A DNA stretch of 26,090 nucleotides from CALCTE01 sp045627885. GTDB lineage: Bacteria > Bacillota > Clostridia > Oscillospirales > CAG-272. The notes below the pieces were generated by a model. It had not been told where the DNA came from. It did no database searches and saw nothing but the letters and a program-made list of their open reading frames with translations. Positions 14,306 through 21,184 of the stretch are shown here, in pieces (the stretch's first letter is position 1; the number at the start of each line of letters is the position of its first letter). Position numbers and translations under genes: made by a program. The DNA lies in assembly GCA_045627885.1 (NCBI GenBank), contig JAZQOM010000004.1, forward strand, positions 1 to 26,090, read 5' to 3'.

Positions 14306-15267
14306 AGATTACAAAATGCAAATATAAGGATATCGACGCACTTTCACTTGACTGCGGAGAGGTAGTATTCACCGTAGTACCCGAATCCGGAATGAAGATG
14401 GTTTCCGCCGTTAACAAAGCTACCGGATTTGAGTTTTTACATCAGAATCCGAAGGGGCTTGATACATTTATCCGTCCTGAATATAACGGCGATTTTGTAG
14501 AATACGAATGCGCCGGCTTCGACGATATGTTTCCGACGATTGACCCATACTATGCCGATTCGGACGGTCCGTGGAACGGCGTTTGCTTCCCGAATCACGG
14601 TGAGATATGGAGCGAGCCCTATGAGATTACGGAGCTTACCGACGCAACCGTCACGGGCAAAGTCAGCGGAATAAGAATGCCGTATACACTTACAAAGAAG
14701 TATGTTGCAAACGGAGAAAACTCCGTCCGGATTGAATATACGCTTAAAAATCCGACGAGATATACAATGAAATACCTCTGGGCGGCTCATGTCATGCTCA
14801 ACGCACAGACGGGCTCGAAATTTCTCGTTCCCGACGAATGTGACAGCGGAATATGTATGTTTTCCAATAATGAGCGAATCGGCAATTACGGAGAAAAGTT
14901 CTCATATCCGATTAACAAGGATAAAAACGGCGTAACACATGATATGTCCGTTATGCGCGACATCAGTGTAAATGAAGATGAAAAATATTATTTTGCAAAT
15001 AAGCTTACAAAAGACGGCTTTATCGGCGTAACTTATCCGGAAAACGGAAAGAAGTTTATTATGCATTTTCCGACGGAAAATGTTCCGTATATCGGAATAA
15101 TGAACGATGAGGGCGGTTGGGACGGAATGTATCTTTGCATACTTGAGCCGTGCTCCGCTCCGTATGACAGGCCTGACCTTGCCTCACTTCACGGTTGCTG
15201 CTCCGAAATAGCTCCGCACAGTGAGCTTAAATGGTATCTCGACCTTGAAATTTCAGATATCGGTTAA
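14302..15267 (+). CDS. Aldose 1-epimerase-like (galactose mutarotase fold) protein
   Basis: A 321-residue beta-rich protein of the aldose epimerase superfamily (COG2017 type). It has the expected beginning (VVFTVVPESGMKMVSAVNK), then FPNHGEIWSEPY with His99, WAAHVMLNAQ with His163 (candidate catalytic acid), and LCILEPCSAPYD near the C-terminus, whose Glu is the candidate base. The fit is to a divergent branch and not to classical GalM, so the sugar is unknown; glucose-6-phosphate or oligosaccharide epimerases are alternatives. The ATG overlaps the lplA stop (ATGA). A functional link to the glycosidases further downstream is possible, but the gene lies in the housekeeping operon. Confidence 0.8.
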   Translation: MKITKCKYKDIDALSLDCGEVVFTVVPESGMKMVSAVNKATGFEFLHQNPKGLDTFIRPEYNGDFVEYECAGFDDMFPTIDPYYADSDGPWNGVCFPNHGEIWSEPYEITELTDATVTGKVSGIRMPYTLTKKYVANGENSVRIEYTLKNPTRYTMKYLWAAHVMLNAQTGSKFLVPDECDSGICMFSNNERIGNYGEKFSYPINKDKNGVTHDMSVMRDISVNEDEKYYFANKLTKDGFIGVTYPENGKKFIMHFPTENVPYIGIMNDEGGWDGMYLCILEPCSAPYDRPDLASLHGCCSEIAPHSELKWYLDLEISDIG

Positions 15268-16213
15268 AGTTTCGGCTATACTTGCCGTTGTTCTTTTGAC
15301 ATTTTGCGGTTGCAGTGAAAACAAAGCCGAAACCAAACTGTATGCGATGGATACATATATGGAAATTACCGCATACGGTAAAAATTCCGAAAAAGCGCTC
15401 AAGCTTTGCGAAAAAAAGATATATGAGCTTGATTCGGTATTCACCGCGGAAAGAAATGACGGAGAGCTTTACCGATTAAATGAAAGTCAAAGCGCCACCG
15501 TATCGGATGAGCTTGTAAATATAATATCGGATTCGCTTAGATACCAAAGCATCACATTCGGAAATTTTGATATAAGAGTCAGAAAGCTGATTGATATATG
15601 GGGCTTTACCACGGGAAATTATTGCGTTCCCGACAAAAAGCAAATCGACGAAGCAATTCCGAAGGAGCAAATAAGCATAAGCGGAACGACTATATCGTTA
15701 AACGGAGAAAAGCTCGACCTCGGCGCAGTTGCGAAAGGCTATACATCCGCAAAGCTTGCGTGTATGCTAAAGGAAAACGGCGTGGATTCCGCACTTATAT
15801 ATCTCGGCGGAAATGTTCGCGCAGTAGGCTCCAAGCCGGACGGAAGCGATTATAAAATAGGCATAAAAAATCCGTTTGATACCGAAAAAATTATCGGATA
15901 TGTAGAAGTCAGCGATAAAGCGGTAATTACATCCGGCGGCTATCAGAGATTTTTCGAAAAGGATTCAAAAAAGTATCATCACATATTGAATCCGCATTCG
16001 GGATTTCCCGCACAAAGCGGACTTTCGAGCGTGACAATAATCAGCTCGGACGACGCGCTTGCCGACGCACTTTCCACGGCTGTATATGTCGGCGGCAAAG
16101 AGCTTGCGGAAGAACTTTATCCCGAGCTCGGAAATTTTGAGTACATTCTTGTCACCGATGACGGAACGATAGAATTAAGTGACGGAATAAAAGACAGATT
16201 TGTAAGAACATAA
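15245..16213 (+). CDS. apbE: ApbE-type FAD:protein FMN transferase lipoprotein
   Basis: Flavinylates Thr/Ser residues of membrane or extracytoplasmic proteins such as Rnf or Nqr subunits. About 322 residues. The N-terminus is a lipoprotein signal: a hydrophobic stretch VSAILAVVLLTFCGC with lipidation Cys23, followed by SENKAE. ApbE motifs follow: YAMDTYMEITAYG, FDIRVRKLIDIWGF, LDLGAVAKGYTSAKLA, LIYLGGNVRAVG, ITSGGYQRFF, HHILNPHSGFPA and the metal-binding DALADALSTAVYVGG. I prefer TTG 15245, which gives a normal signal length and a 23-bp overlap with the gene before; GTG 15221 is the alternative, and neither has a strong ribosome binding site. It is the last gene of the operon. Its target flavoprotein is not in the window. 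Confidence 0.9.
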   Translation: MKFQISVKVSAILAVVLLTFCGCSENKAETKLYAMDTYMEITAYGKNSEKALKLCEKKIYELDSVFTAERNDGELYRLNESQSATVSDELVNIISDSLRYQSITFGNFDIRVRKLIDIWGFTTGNYCVPDKKQIDEAIPKEQISISGTTISLNGEKLDLGAVAKGYTSAKLACMLKENGVDSALIYLGGNVRAVGSKPDGSDYKIGIKNPFDTEKIIGYVEVSDKAVITSGGYQRFFEKDSKKYHHILNPHSGFPAQSGLSSVTIISSDDALADALSTAVYVGGKELAEELYPELGNFEYILVTDDGTIELSDGIKDRFVRT

Positions 16214-16315
16214 AGCCTCGACTTTTTTGTATCTGCGTTTAATTTTTACAGTATACATAAAATCTTTCGTATAAAAATGTGCTTATTGCCGTTAGCACGA
16301 GTTTTCTGTACTCTG

Positions 16316-16342
16316 AAGCCTGCATTTGCAGGCTTTTTCTTT
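16316..16342 (+). terminator. Terminator of the nusB-apbE operon
   Basis: A 9-bp inverted repeat (16316-16324 with 16327-16335; the tip pairs probably open) runs into TTTTTCTTT. It lies about 100 bp after apbE. The 16214-16310 stretch before it holds nothing else I recognise beyond a weak 5-bp hairpin near 16279-16298. Confidence 0.8.
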
Positions 16343-16363
16343 GCCCAAAATAAGCAAATATTG

Positions 16364-16392
16364 TTGACACTATATGAAAACAGTGGTAAAAT
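16364..16392 (+). promoter_or_regulatory. Promoter of the dehydratase/glycosidase operon
   Basis: TTGACA (16364-16369), a 17-bp spacer and TAAAAT (16387-16392) form a near-consensus sigma-A promoter. The start would be near 16399, giving an AT-rich leader of about 50 nt. I see no clear catabolite-repression or regulator operator palindrome around it. Confidence 0.8.
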
Positions 16393-16448
16393 TAGACGAG
16401 AAATAATGCATTTCAATTATAAAAATACATTTAAGAAAGGAATACAGT

Positions 16449-17609
16449 ATGAAGGTAACTGATGTAAAAACATTTGTAGTCGATTGCTTCAGAACAAACT
16501 GGGTTTTTGTCAAAGTCTACACTGATGCCGGCATTGACGGCGTAGGCGAAGCAACACTCGAGTACAAGGAAAAGGCACTCTGCGGAGCGGTTGAGCACAT
16601 CAAGGATTATCTCGTAGGAAAAGACCCCACGGATATCGAATTGCACGCTCACGCTATATACAGAGATGCTTATTGGAGAGGCGGCCCCGTTCTGATGAGC
16701 GCGCTCTCGGCGGTTGAGACCGCACTTTGGGATATTCTCGGTAAATCCCTCAATGTTCCCGTATATAAGCTTCTCGGCGGCAGAGCAAACGATAAAGTAA
16801 GAATTTATGTTAACGGCTGGTTTGCCGGCGCAAAGACTCCCGAGCAGTTCGGAGAGAAGGCAAAGATTGCCGTAGAGCGCGGCGTAACCGCAATGAAGTG
16901 GGACCCGTTCGGCAAGAACTATATGGAGATTTCCAATAAAGACCTCGATACCGCTATGCGCTGCGTAGACGAGGTAAGAAAGGCTGTCGGCAACAATGTT
17001 GACCTTCTTATTGAAGGACACGGCAGATTCAATATTCCCACAGGCGTCAAGATTGCAAAAGAGCTCGAGCAGTTCAAGCCGATGTTCTTTGAAGAGCCCG
17101 TTCCGCCCGATAATCTCGATGCTCTTAAGGCAGTAAAGGATAAGTCTCCCGTCGCTATTTCCGCAGGCGAAAGACTTTACACAAGATGGGATTACAAGGC
17201 TATGTTCGAGAAGATGGCTGCCGACTATATTCAGCCCGACATCAGCCACGCCGGCGGTATTATGGAGCTCAAGAAGATTGCCGCTATAGCAGAGACAAGC
17301 TACATCGGATTTGCTCCGCATAATCCGAGCGGACCTGTTGCCAATGCCGCAACGCTTCAGCTTGCTGCTTGCTGCCCGAACTTCTCGATTCTTGAGATTA
17401 TGTACAGCGATGTTGATTACCGCAAGGCTGTTACAAACGAGAATCTTGAATATAAGGACGGTTATATAACTATTCCTTCAAAACCCGGTCTCGGCATCGA
17501 GATTAACGAGGAAGAGTGCTTAAAGCATCCCTATGTACCTCATACGCTCAGACATTATACCGGCGCTTTGACAGATATCAGACCTGCTAAAACAGAATTT
17601 TATTTTTAG
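16449..17609 (+). CDS. Enolase-superfamily sugar-acid dehydratase (galactonate dehydratase-like)
   Basis: A 386-residue member of the mandelate racemase group. The capping domain holds WVFVKVYTDAGIDGVGEATL and SALSAVETALWDILGK; the barrel holds MKWDP, LLIEGHGRF (Glu189, His191), MFFEEPVPP (Glu215/216), ISAGERL (Glu241), YIQPDISHAGGI (Asp264) and FAPHNPSGPVANAA (His291). His191 and the Asp264-His291 dyad match the acid/base layout of D-galactonate dehydratase. The first metal ligand is Glu189 where most relatives have Asp. Expected reaction: dehydration of an aldonic acid to a 2-keto-3-deoxy acid. The substrate (galactonate or another acid) is unproven, and no kinase or aldolase for the product is nearby. 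AAAGGA precedes the ATG. Confidence 0.85.
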   Translation: MKVTDVKTFVVDCFRTNWVFVKVYTDAGIDGVGEATLEYKEKALCGAVEHIKDYLVGKDPTDIELHAHAIYRDAYWRGGPVLMSALSAVETALWDILGKSLNVPVYKLLGGRANDKVRIYVNGWFAGAKTPEQFGEKAKIAVERGVTAMKWDPFGKNYMEISNKDLDTAMRCVDEVRKAVGNNVDLLIEGHGRFNIPTGVKIAKELEQFKPMFFEEPVPPDNLDALKAVKDKSPVAISAGERLYTRWDYKAMFEKMAADYIQPDISHAGGIMELKKIAAIAETSYIGFAPHNPSGPVANAATLQLAACCPNFSILEIMYSDVDYRKAVTNENLEYKDGYITIPSKPGLGIEINEEECLKHPYVPHTLRHYTGALTDIRPAKTEFYF

Positions 17610-17621
17610 GAGTTTCAATAA

Positions 17622-19718
17622 ATGAAAGCTGAAATTTATAATTCAAACGGTGCTCACGGTTTGAAGATAAACGGTAAAGTTTACAGCTTTGCCGCAACGC
17701 GTTCATTCCGTCCCGAAGGCAGAATTCTGCACGATTTTTCAGAGCACGGAATTAAATTCTTCAATATTTTCCCTAGCGGAATAATGACCGCTCTCGGCAA
17801 CAGAACAATACCTTATTCACAGTTCGGACCCGTATGGGTAGGCGACCACGAATATAATTGGGATAACTTAAGAGCACAGTGCGATGAGTTTTTCTCAAAT
17901 ATCGGTGAAGATACTTATGTATCCATATCGGCACACCTTGACCCTCCGCAGTGGTATGTTGATTCTCATCCAGGTCTTGTTGACCATTGGGAACAGATGA
18001 TACAGAATATGGGATACGAGCAGTGGAAGAAAGATGCCGCAGATTATCTCTGCGCCCTCGTCGACAAAATGGACGAGTGGTATCCCGAGAGAGTATATGC
18101 AATTTTCCTTCTTTCCGGCGGTACAACCGAATGGTATTCTTACCATGCCGACGAAGTTCTCGAAAAGCCGACAGAGCTTCAGCAAAAGGCTTTCAGAGAA
18201 TATATGAACGACGACAGCGTATCCATCCCGTCACCCGAGGTGCTTCATCACGCCGAAGACGGCTTTATCCGTCATCCCGTTATCGATAAGCCCGCGATTG
18301 ATTATTGGAAGTTTACAAACACCATCGTTCCCGAGACAATTATGTATTTTGCTCATGTTGCAAAAGAACATACTCACGGAACGAAGCTTGTCGGAATCTT
18401 CAACAGCCAGAGCTACGGTACAATGATTGACTGGGCTGTCCGTATGGCATATATCAATCTCGATAAGTTAAGCGCTTGCCCCGATATCGATATGATGTTC
18501 TGCCCGGCTTCTTACATAATGAGAAGATTCGATTCCACGAGCGGAATAAGAGTTCCCGTCGATTCAATGGTTATGCAGAACAAACTCTTCGTTCACGAGA
18601 TAGACAGCTCAACGCACCTTCTCAAGAAGAGCACTAACTCCACCGATAACGGTGCATTTATGCACGCAGTCGGCAGAGACCAGACATTTACCTGCACGAA
18701 TGATACTAAGATGTACTTAAGACGCGAAACCGGTATCGTACTTGCAAAGGGAATGGGATACTGGTGGTTTGATATGTTCTCCGGATATTATGATGACCCC
18801 GAGCTTATGCAGGAAATCACGGATATCCATTCACTTCAGGAAGAACTTCTCAAGCGCGGCTCACACAGCGTATCGGAAGTTATCGAGATGCTTGACAGAA
18901 ATTCTGCGCTTATGCTCAAGACAAACAGCTTCTATCCGATGGTAGAGCATCAGACACCCGAGCTCAACTCCGTCGGCGCACCGTGGGAGCAGGGAGATAC
19001 ATTTGATTTGTTCCTCGATAATTTCGAGACAGAAAGATACAAGCTCTTCATTTTCCCGGCGTTGTTTGCACCCGAAAAGAACCTTCGCGACAAGATTGCA
19101 GAGCTCAAAAAGCTCGGCAAGAATATGCTTTATATGCACGCTCCTGGCTATGTAACAGACGACGGATATTCCGAAGCTTCTATGAAGGAGCTTACGGGAA
19201 TTACTCTCAAGCGCATAGAGCTCGAAGATAACACAATAGTCGGTGTGGGTGAGTTTGAAGGCATTTCCTATGACTTCAATAATGCACACATGAAGGGTGA
19301 CATCTGGCCCAACAGAGGCGAAACAATTCAGGTAAAACCCATATTCACCGCAGAGGATTTGGATGTCGTATTCGGCGTATTTAAGGAGAACGGACTTCCC
19401 GCAGTCGGCATCAAGTTCAGAAAAGACGGCGGATTCGACGCATTCAGCGCTTGCGCTCCTGTTCCGAAGGAGATACTTGCAAAGATTTACGAATACGCAA
19501 AAATCTTCAGATATACCGACAACCTTGAGCCTATCTATACAAACGACAACTTTGAGTGTGCATACAGCTTCACCGGCGGCGTAAGAAAACTCTACCGCCC
19601 CGTTGAGACGATATTCACAGAGTATTTCACAAAGGAACAGTATAAGGTCGGCCCGAGCGGAACAGAAGTTACATTCAACGAACATGAAACAAAAATGTTC
19701 CTTGTAGACAAAGCATAA
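17622..19718 (+). CDS. Glycoside hydrolase, clan GH-A, GH42-like (family uncertain)
   Basis: A 698-residue protein without a signal peptide, so it should act in the cytoplasm. The N-terminal part looks like a (beta/alpha)8 barrel: RPEGRILHDFSEHGIKFFN, then IFLLSGGTTEWYSYHAD with candidate acid/base Glu170, and NKLFVHEIDSSTHLL with candidate nucleophile Glu326, a clan GH-A spacing. A region near 475-515 (YKLFIFPALFAPEKNLRDKI, then GKNMLYMHAPGYV) resembles the trimerisation domain of GH42 beta-galactosidases, and a small beta domain ends the protein. Overall similarity to textbook GH42 is low, so it may be an uncharacterised family. AGGAG (17608-17612) overlaps the stop of the dehydratase, so the two are co-translated; they share promoter and terminator. 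The glycosidic bond it cuts is unknown. Confidence 0.7.
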   Translation: MKAEIYNSNGAHGLKINGKVYSFAATRSFRPEGRILHDFSEHGIKFFNIFPSGIMTALGNRTIPYSQFGPVWVGDHEYNWDNLRAQCDEFFSNIGEDTYVSISAHLDPPQWYVDSHPGLVDHWEQMIQNMGYEQWKKDAADYLCALVDKMDEWYPERVYAIFLLSGGTTEWYSYHADEVLEKPTELQQKAFREYMNDDSVSIPSPEVLHHAEDGFIRHPVIDKPAIDYWKFTNTIVPETIMYFAHVAKEHTHGTKLVGIFNSQSYGTMIDWAVRMAYINLDKLSACPDIDMMFCPASYIMRRFDSTSGIRVPVDSMVMQNKLFVHEIDSSTHLLKKSTNSTDNGAFMHAVGRDQTFTCTNDTKMYLRRETGIVLAKGMGYWWFDMFSGYYDDPELMQEITDIHSLQEELLKRGSHSVSEVIEMLDRNSALMLKTNSFYPMVEHQTPELNSVGAPWEQGDTFDLFLDNFETERYKLFIFPALFAPEKNLRDKIAELKKLGKNMLYMHAPGYVTDDGYSEASMKELTGITLKRIELEDNTIVGVGEFEGISYDFNNAHMKGDIWPNRGETIQVKPIFTAEDLDVVFGVFKENGLPAVGIKFRKDGGFDAFSACAPVPKEILAKIYEYAKIFRYTDNLEPIYTNDNFECAYSFTGGVRKLYRPVETIFTEYFTKEQYKVGPSGTEVTFNEHETKMFLVDKA

Positions 19719-19727
19719 AACAAAAAT

Positions 19728-19762
19728 AAAAGGAGCACTTCAAAATGAAGTGCTCCTTTTTT
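19728..19762. terminator. Strong bidirectional terminator
   Basis: A perfect 14-bp stem (19728-19741 with 19747-19760, 5-nt loop) ends in T-runs on both strands. It terminates the glycosidase operon and, on the minus strand, the lipoprotein gene that ends at 19776. Confidence 0.9.
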
Positions 19763-19775
19763 GTGTCTTTATAAA

Positions 19776-20318
19776 TTACAGCTCGGAAGCGGGAATCTTA
19801 ACAAATGTAAGAAGAATATTGTCGCCGAGCTTGATTTCTTCATCAAGAGACTTTTCTTCGTCATTTATTTTGATTTCCCAGAAGAGGCAATATTCAACCT
19901 CTATGTATTCGGGCTCTTTATCTTCTTCGGATTCTTCTTCAGTTTCTTCGTCTTCGCTTTCAACTTCAATCTTCTCGATTACCGTGCCCTTTATAGCGGT
20001 AAGACCGTTGATTGAGAGCTCGCCTTCGGAGTCGAATTCATATTCGAGTGTGTTATCGTAGTAGTTGCAAAGAGCGAGAACATTTTCCAAGAAGAGCTTT
20101 CCTTCTTCGGTTCCGTCTTCTTCGGGGTCGATGTCGAGAGTTTTATTTTCGTAGATTGTCTTTCCCTCGTTATCTACAATTTTGATTGCTATTGTAGAAG
20201 CTGCATCGGGCTCGTCGTCTTTCTTTTCGTTTTCGGTTTTCTTTTCGCCGCAAGCAGCAAATACCGATACGCAGAGAATTGCTGCAAGAATAAGCGCGAG
20301 AATTTTTGTGATTTTCAT
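19776..20318 (-). CDS. Acidic lipoprotein, DUF4430-like
   Basis: A 180-residue exported lipoprotein. The signal is MKITKILALILAAILCVSVF with FAAC and lipidation Cys23. A charged linker (EKKTENEKKDDEPD) is followed by a beta-rich domain: IAIKIVDNEGKTIYENKTL, LFLENVLALCNYYD, GELSINGLTAIKG and a C-terminal WEIKINDEEKSLDEEIKLGD. This order recalls DUF4430, the transcobalamin-type domain of surface proteins. A run of Glu/Asp near residues 116-140 looks like an insertion between two strands and could bind cations. The gene has its own promoter and a strong GGAGGTG site, and it stands alone between two sugar operons. Binding partner and function are unknown; the DUF4430 call is moderate. Confidence 0.75.
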   Translation of the reverse strand: MKITKILALILAAILCVSVFAACGEKKTENEKKDDEPDAASTIAIKIVDNEGKTIYENKTLDIDPEEDGTEEGKLFLENVLALCNYYDNTLEYEFDSEGELSINGLTAIKGTVIEKIEVESEDEETEEESEEDKEPEYIEVEYCLFWEIKINDEEKSLDEEIKLGDNILLTFVKIPASEL

Positions 20319-20348
20319 TAAAATACACCTCCGTTAATTGGTATAGAT

Positions 20349-20377
20349 ATTATATAACCTTCTTTCCGCTTTGTCAA
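20349..20377 (-). promoter_or_regulatory. Consensus promoter of the acidic lipoprotein gene
   Basis: On the minus strand TTGACA (20377-20372), a 17-bp spacer and TATAAT (20354-20349) match the sigma-A consensus exactly. The leader is about 25 nt and carries GGAGGTG, which implies high expression. Confidence 0.85.
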
Positions 20378-20453
20378 GTATAATGATTCCCCGCAAAATC
20401 GCGTAATTTGTAAAATTAAATTGTCGTAAATGTCAACAAAATACGCATAATTA

Positions 20454-20482
20454 TTGACTTTTGCGGTCGGTTGACTTATAAT
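20454..20482 (+). promoter_or_regulatory. Promoter of the rpe / GH36 operon
   Basis: TTGACT (20454-20459), a 17-bp spacer and TATAAT (20477-20482) form a strong sigma-A promoter. The short leader holds AGGAGG (20488-20493) 8 nt before rpe. The 20378-20453 gap between the two divergent promoters is AT-rich with no operator I can recognise. Confidence 0.8.
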
Positions 20483-20501
20483 TCGATAGGAGGCAATTAT
20501 T

Positions 20502-21167
20502 ATGAATAATGTTAAAATATCCCCATCAATGCTTGCTTGTGATTTCTGTAACATTGAAAGTGAAATCAAGTGTATGGAAAACGCCGGAGCTGATATGCTT
20601 CATCTTGATATAATGGATGGCATATTTGTTCCGAATATAAGCTTCGGATTGCCGGTAATCTCATCAATGAGAAAGCATACGGATTTGTATTTCGATACTC
20701 ATCTTATGATAGACCGTCCCGAAAGATACATAGAACAGTTTGTCAAAGCGGGAAGTCAGAATATTACATTTCATGTAGAAGCCTGCGAAGATGTTGACAA
20801 AACGATAGAAAAAATCAAGTCATACGGCATAGCGGCTTCAATTTCCGTTAAGCCGAAAACACCGGTAACTGACATCGTAAAATATCTCGATTGTGTCGAT
20901 ATGGTGCTTGTTATGACCGTAGAGCCCGGCTTCGGAGGTCAGAGCTTTATGGCTGATATGATGCCGAAGGTTGAGTTTTTGTATAATTACAGAAAAGAAC
21001 ACGGTCTTTCTTATCTGATTGAGGTTGACGGCGGAATATCGGACGATACCATATCGGTCGCCGCAAAAGCCGGTGCCGATGTATTTGTCGCGGGAAGTGC
21101 TGTATTCAAAGCAAAGGACAGAGCAAAGGAAATATCAAATCTAAAACAAATTGCAAATAATATATAA
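20502..21167 (+). CDS. rpe: Ribulose-phosphate 3-epimerase
   Basis: Interconverts ribulose 5-phosphate and xylulose 5-phosphate in the pentose phosphate pathway. The 221-residue barrel shows every family motif: ISPSMLACDF, MLHLDIMDGIFVPNISFG with metal-binding His and Asp, DTHLMIDRPERYI, NITFHVEA, SVKPKTPV, VLVMTVEPGFGGQSF, IEVDGGI with the catalytic Asp, and VAGSAVFKA. The length is normal. It shares a promoter with the GH36 gene 17 bp downstream, an unusual partner. It could be the sole housekeeping rpe or a second copy tied to sugar use; the window cannot tell. A related 3-epimerase activity on another pentulose or hexulose phosphate (for example allulose 6-phosphate) is an alternative. 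Confidence 0.94.
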   Translation: MNNVKISPSMLACDFCNIESEIKCMENAGADMLHLDIMDGIFVPNISFGLPVISSMRKHTDLYFDTHLMIDRPERYIEQFVKAGSQNITFHVEACEDVDKTIEKIKSYGIAASISVKPKTPVTDIVKYLDCVDMVLVMTVEPGFGGQSFMADMMPKVEFLYNYRKEHGLSYLIEVDGGISDDTISVAAKAGADVFVAGSAVFKAKDRAKEISNLKQIANNI

Positions 21168-21184
21168 AAAACAGGAGAACGGAA

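Noticed and set aside
16214..16448. Possible riboswitch before the dehydratase gene
   Set aside because: Only a terminator, a promoter and a short AT-rich leader are visible; no conserved riboswitch core is recognisable.
16431..17321. 296-residue open frame antisense to the dehydratase
   Set aside because: Mirror frame of a clear enolase-superfamily gene, without ribosome binding site or domain signature.
18861..19685. 274-residue open frame antisense to the GH42-like gene
   Set aside because: Its composition is that of a shadow frame; the plus strand has catalytic motifs and operon context.
20318..20569. 83-residue minus-strand frame over the rpe promoter and start
   Set aside because: It overlaps two consensus promoters and the rpe N-terminus; the protein looks random.
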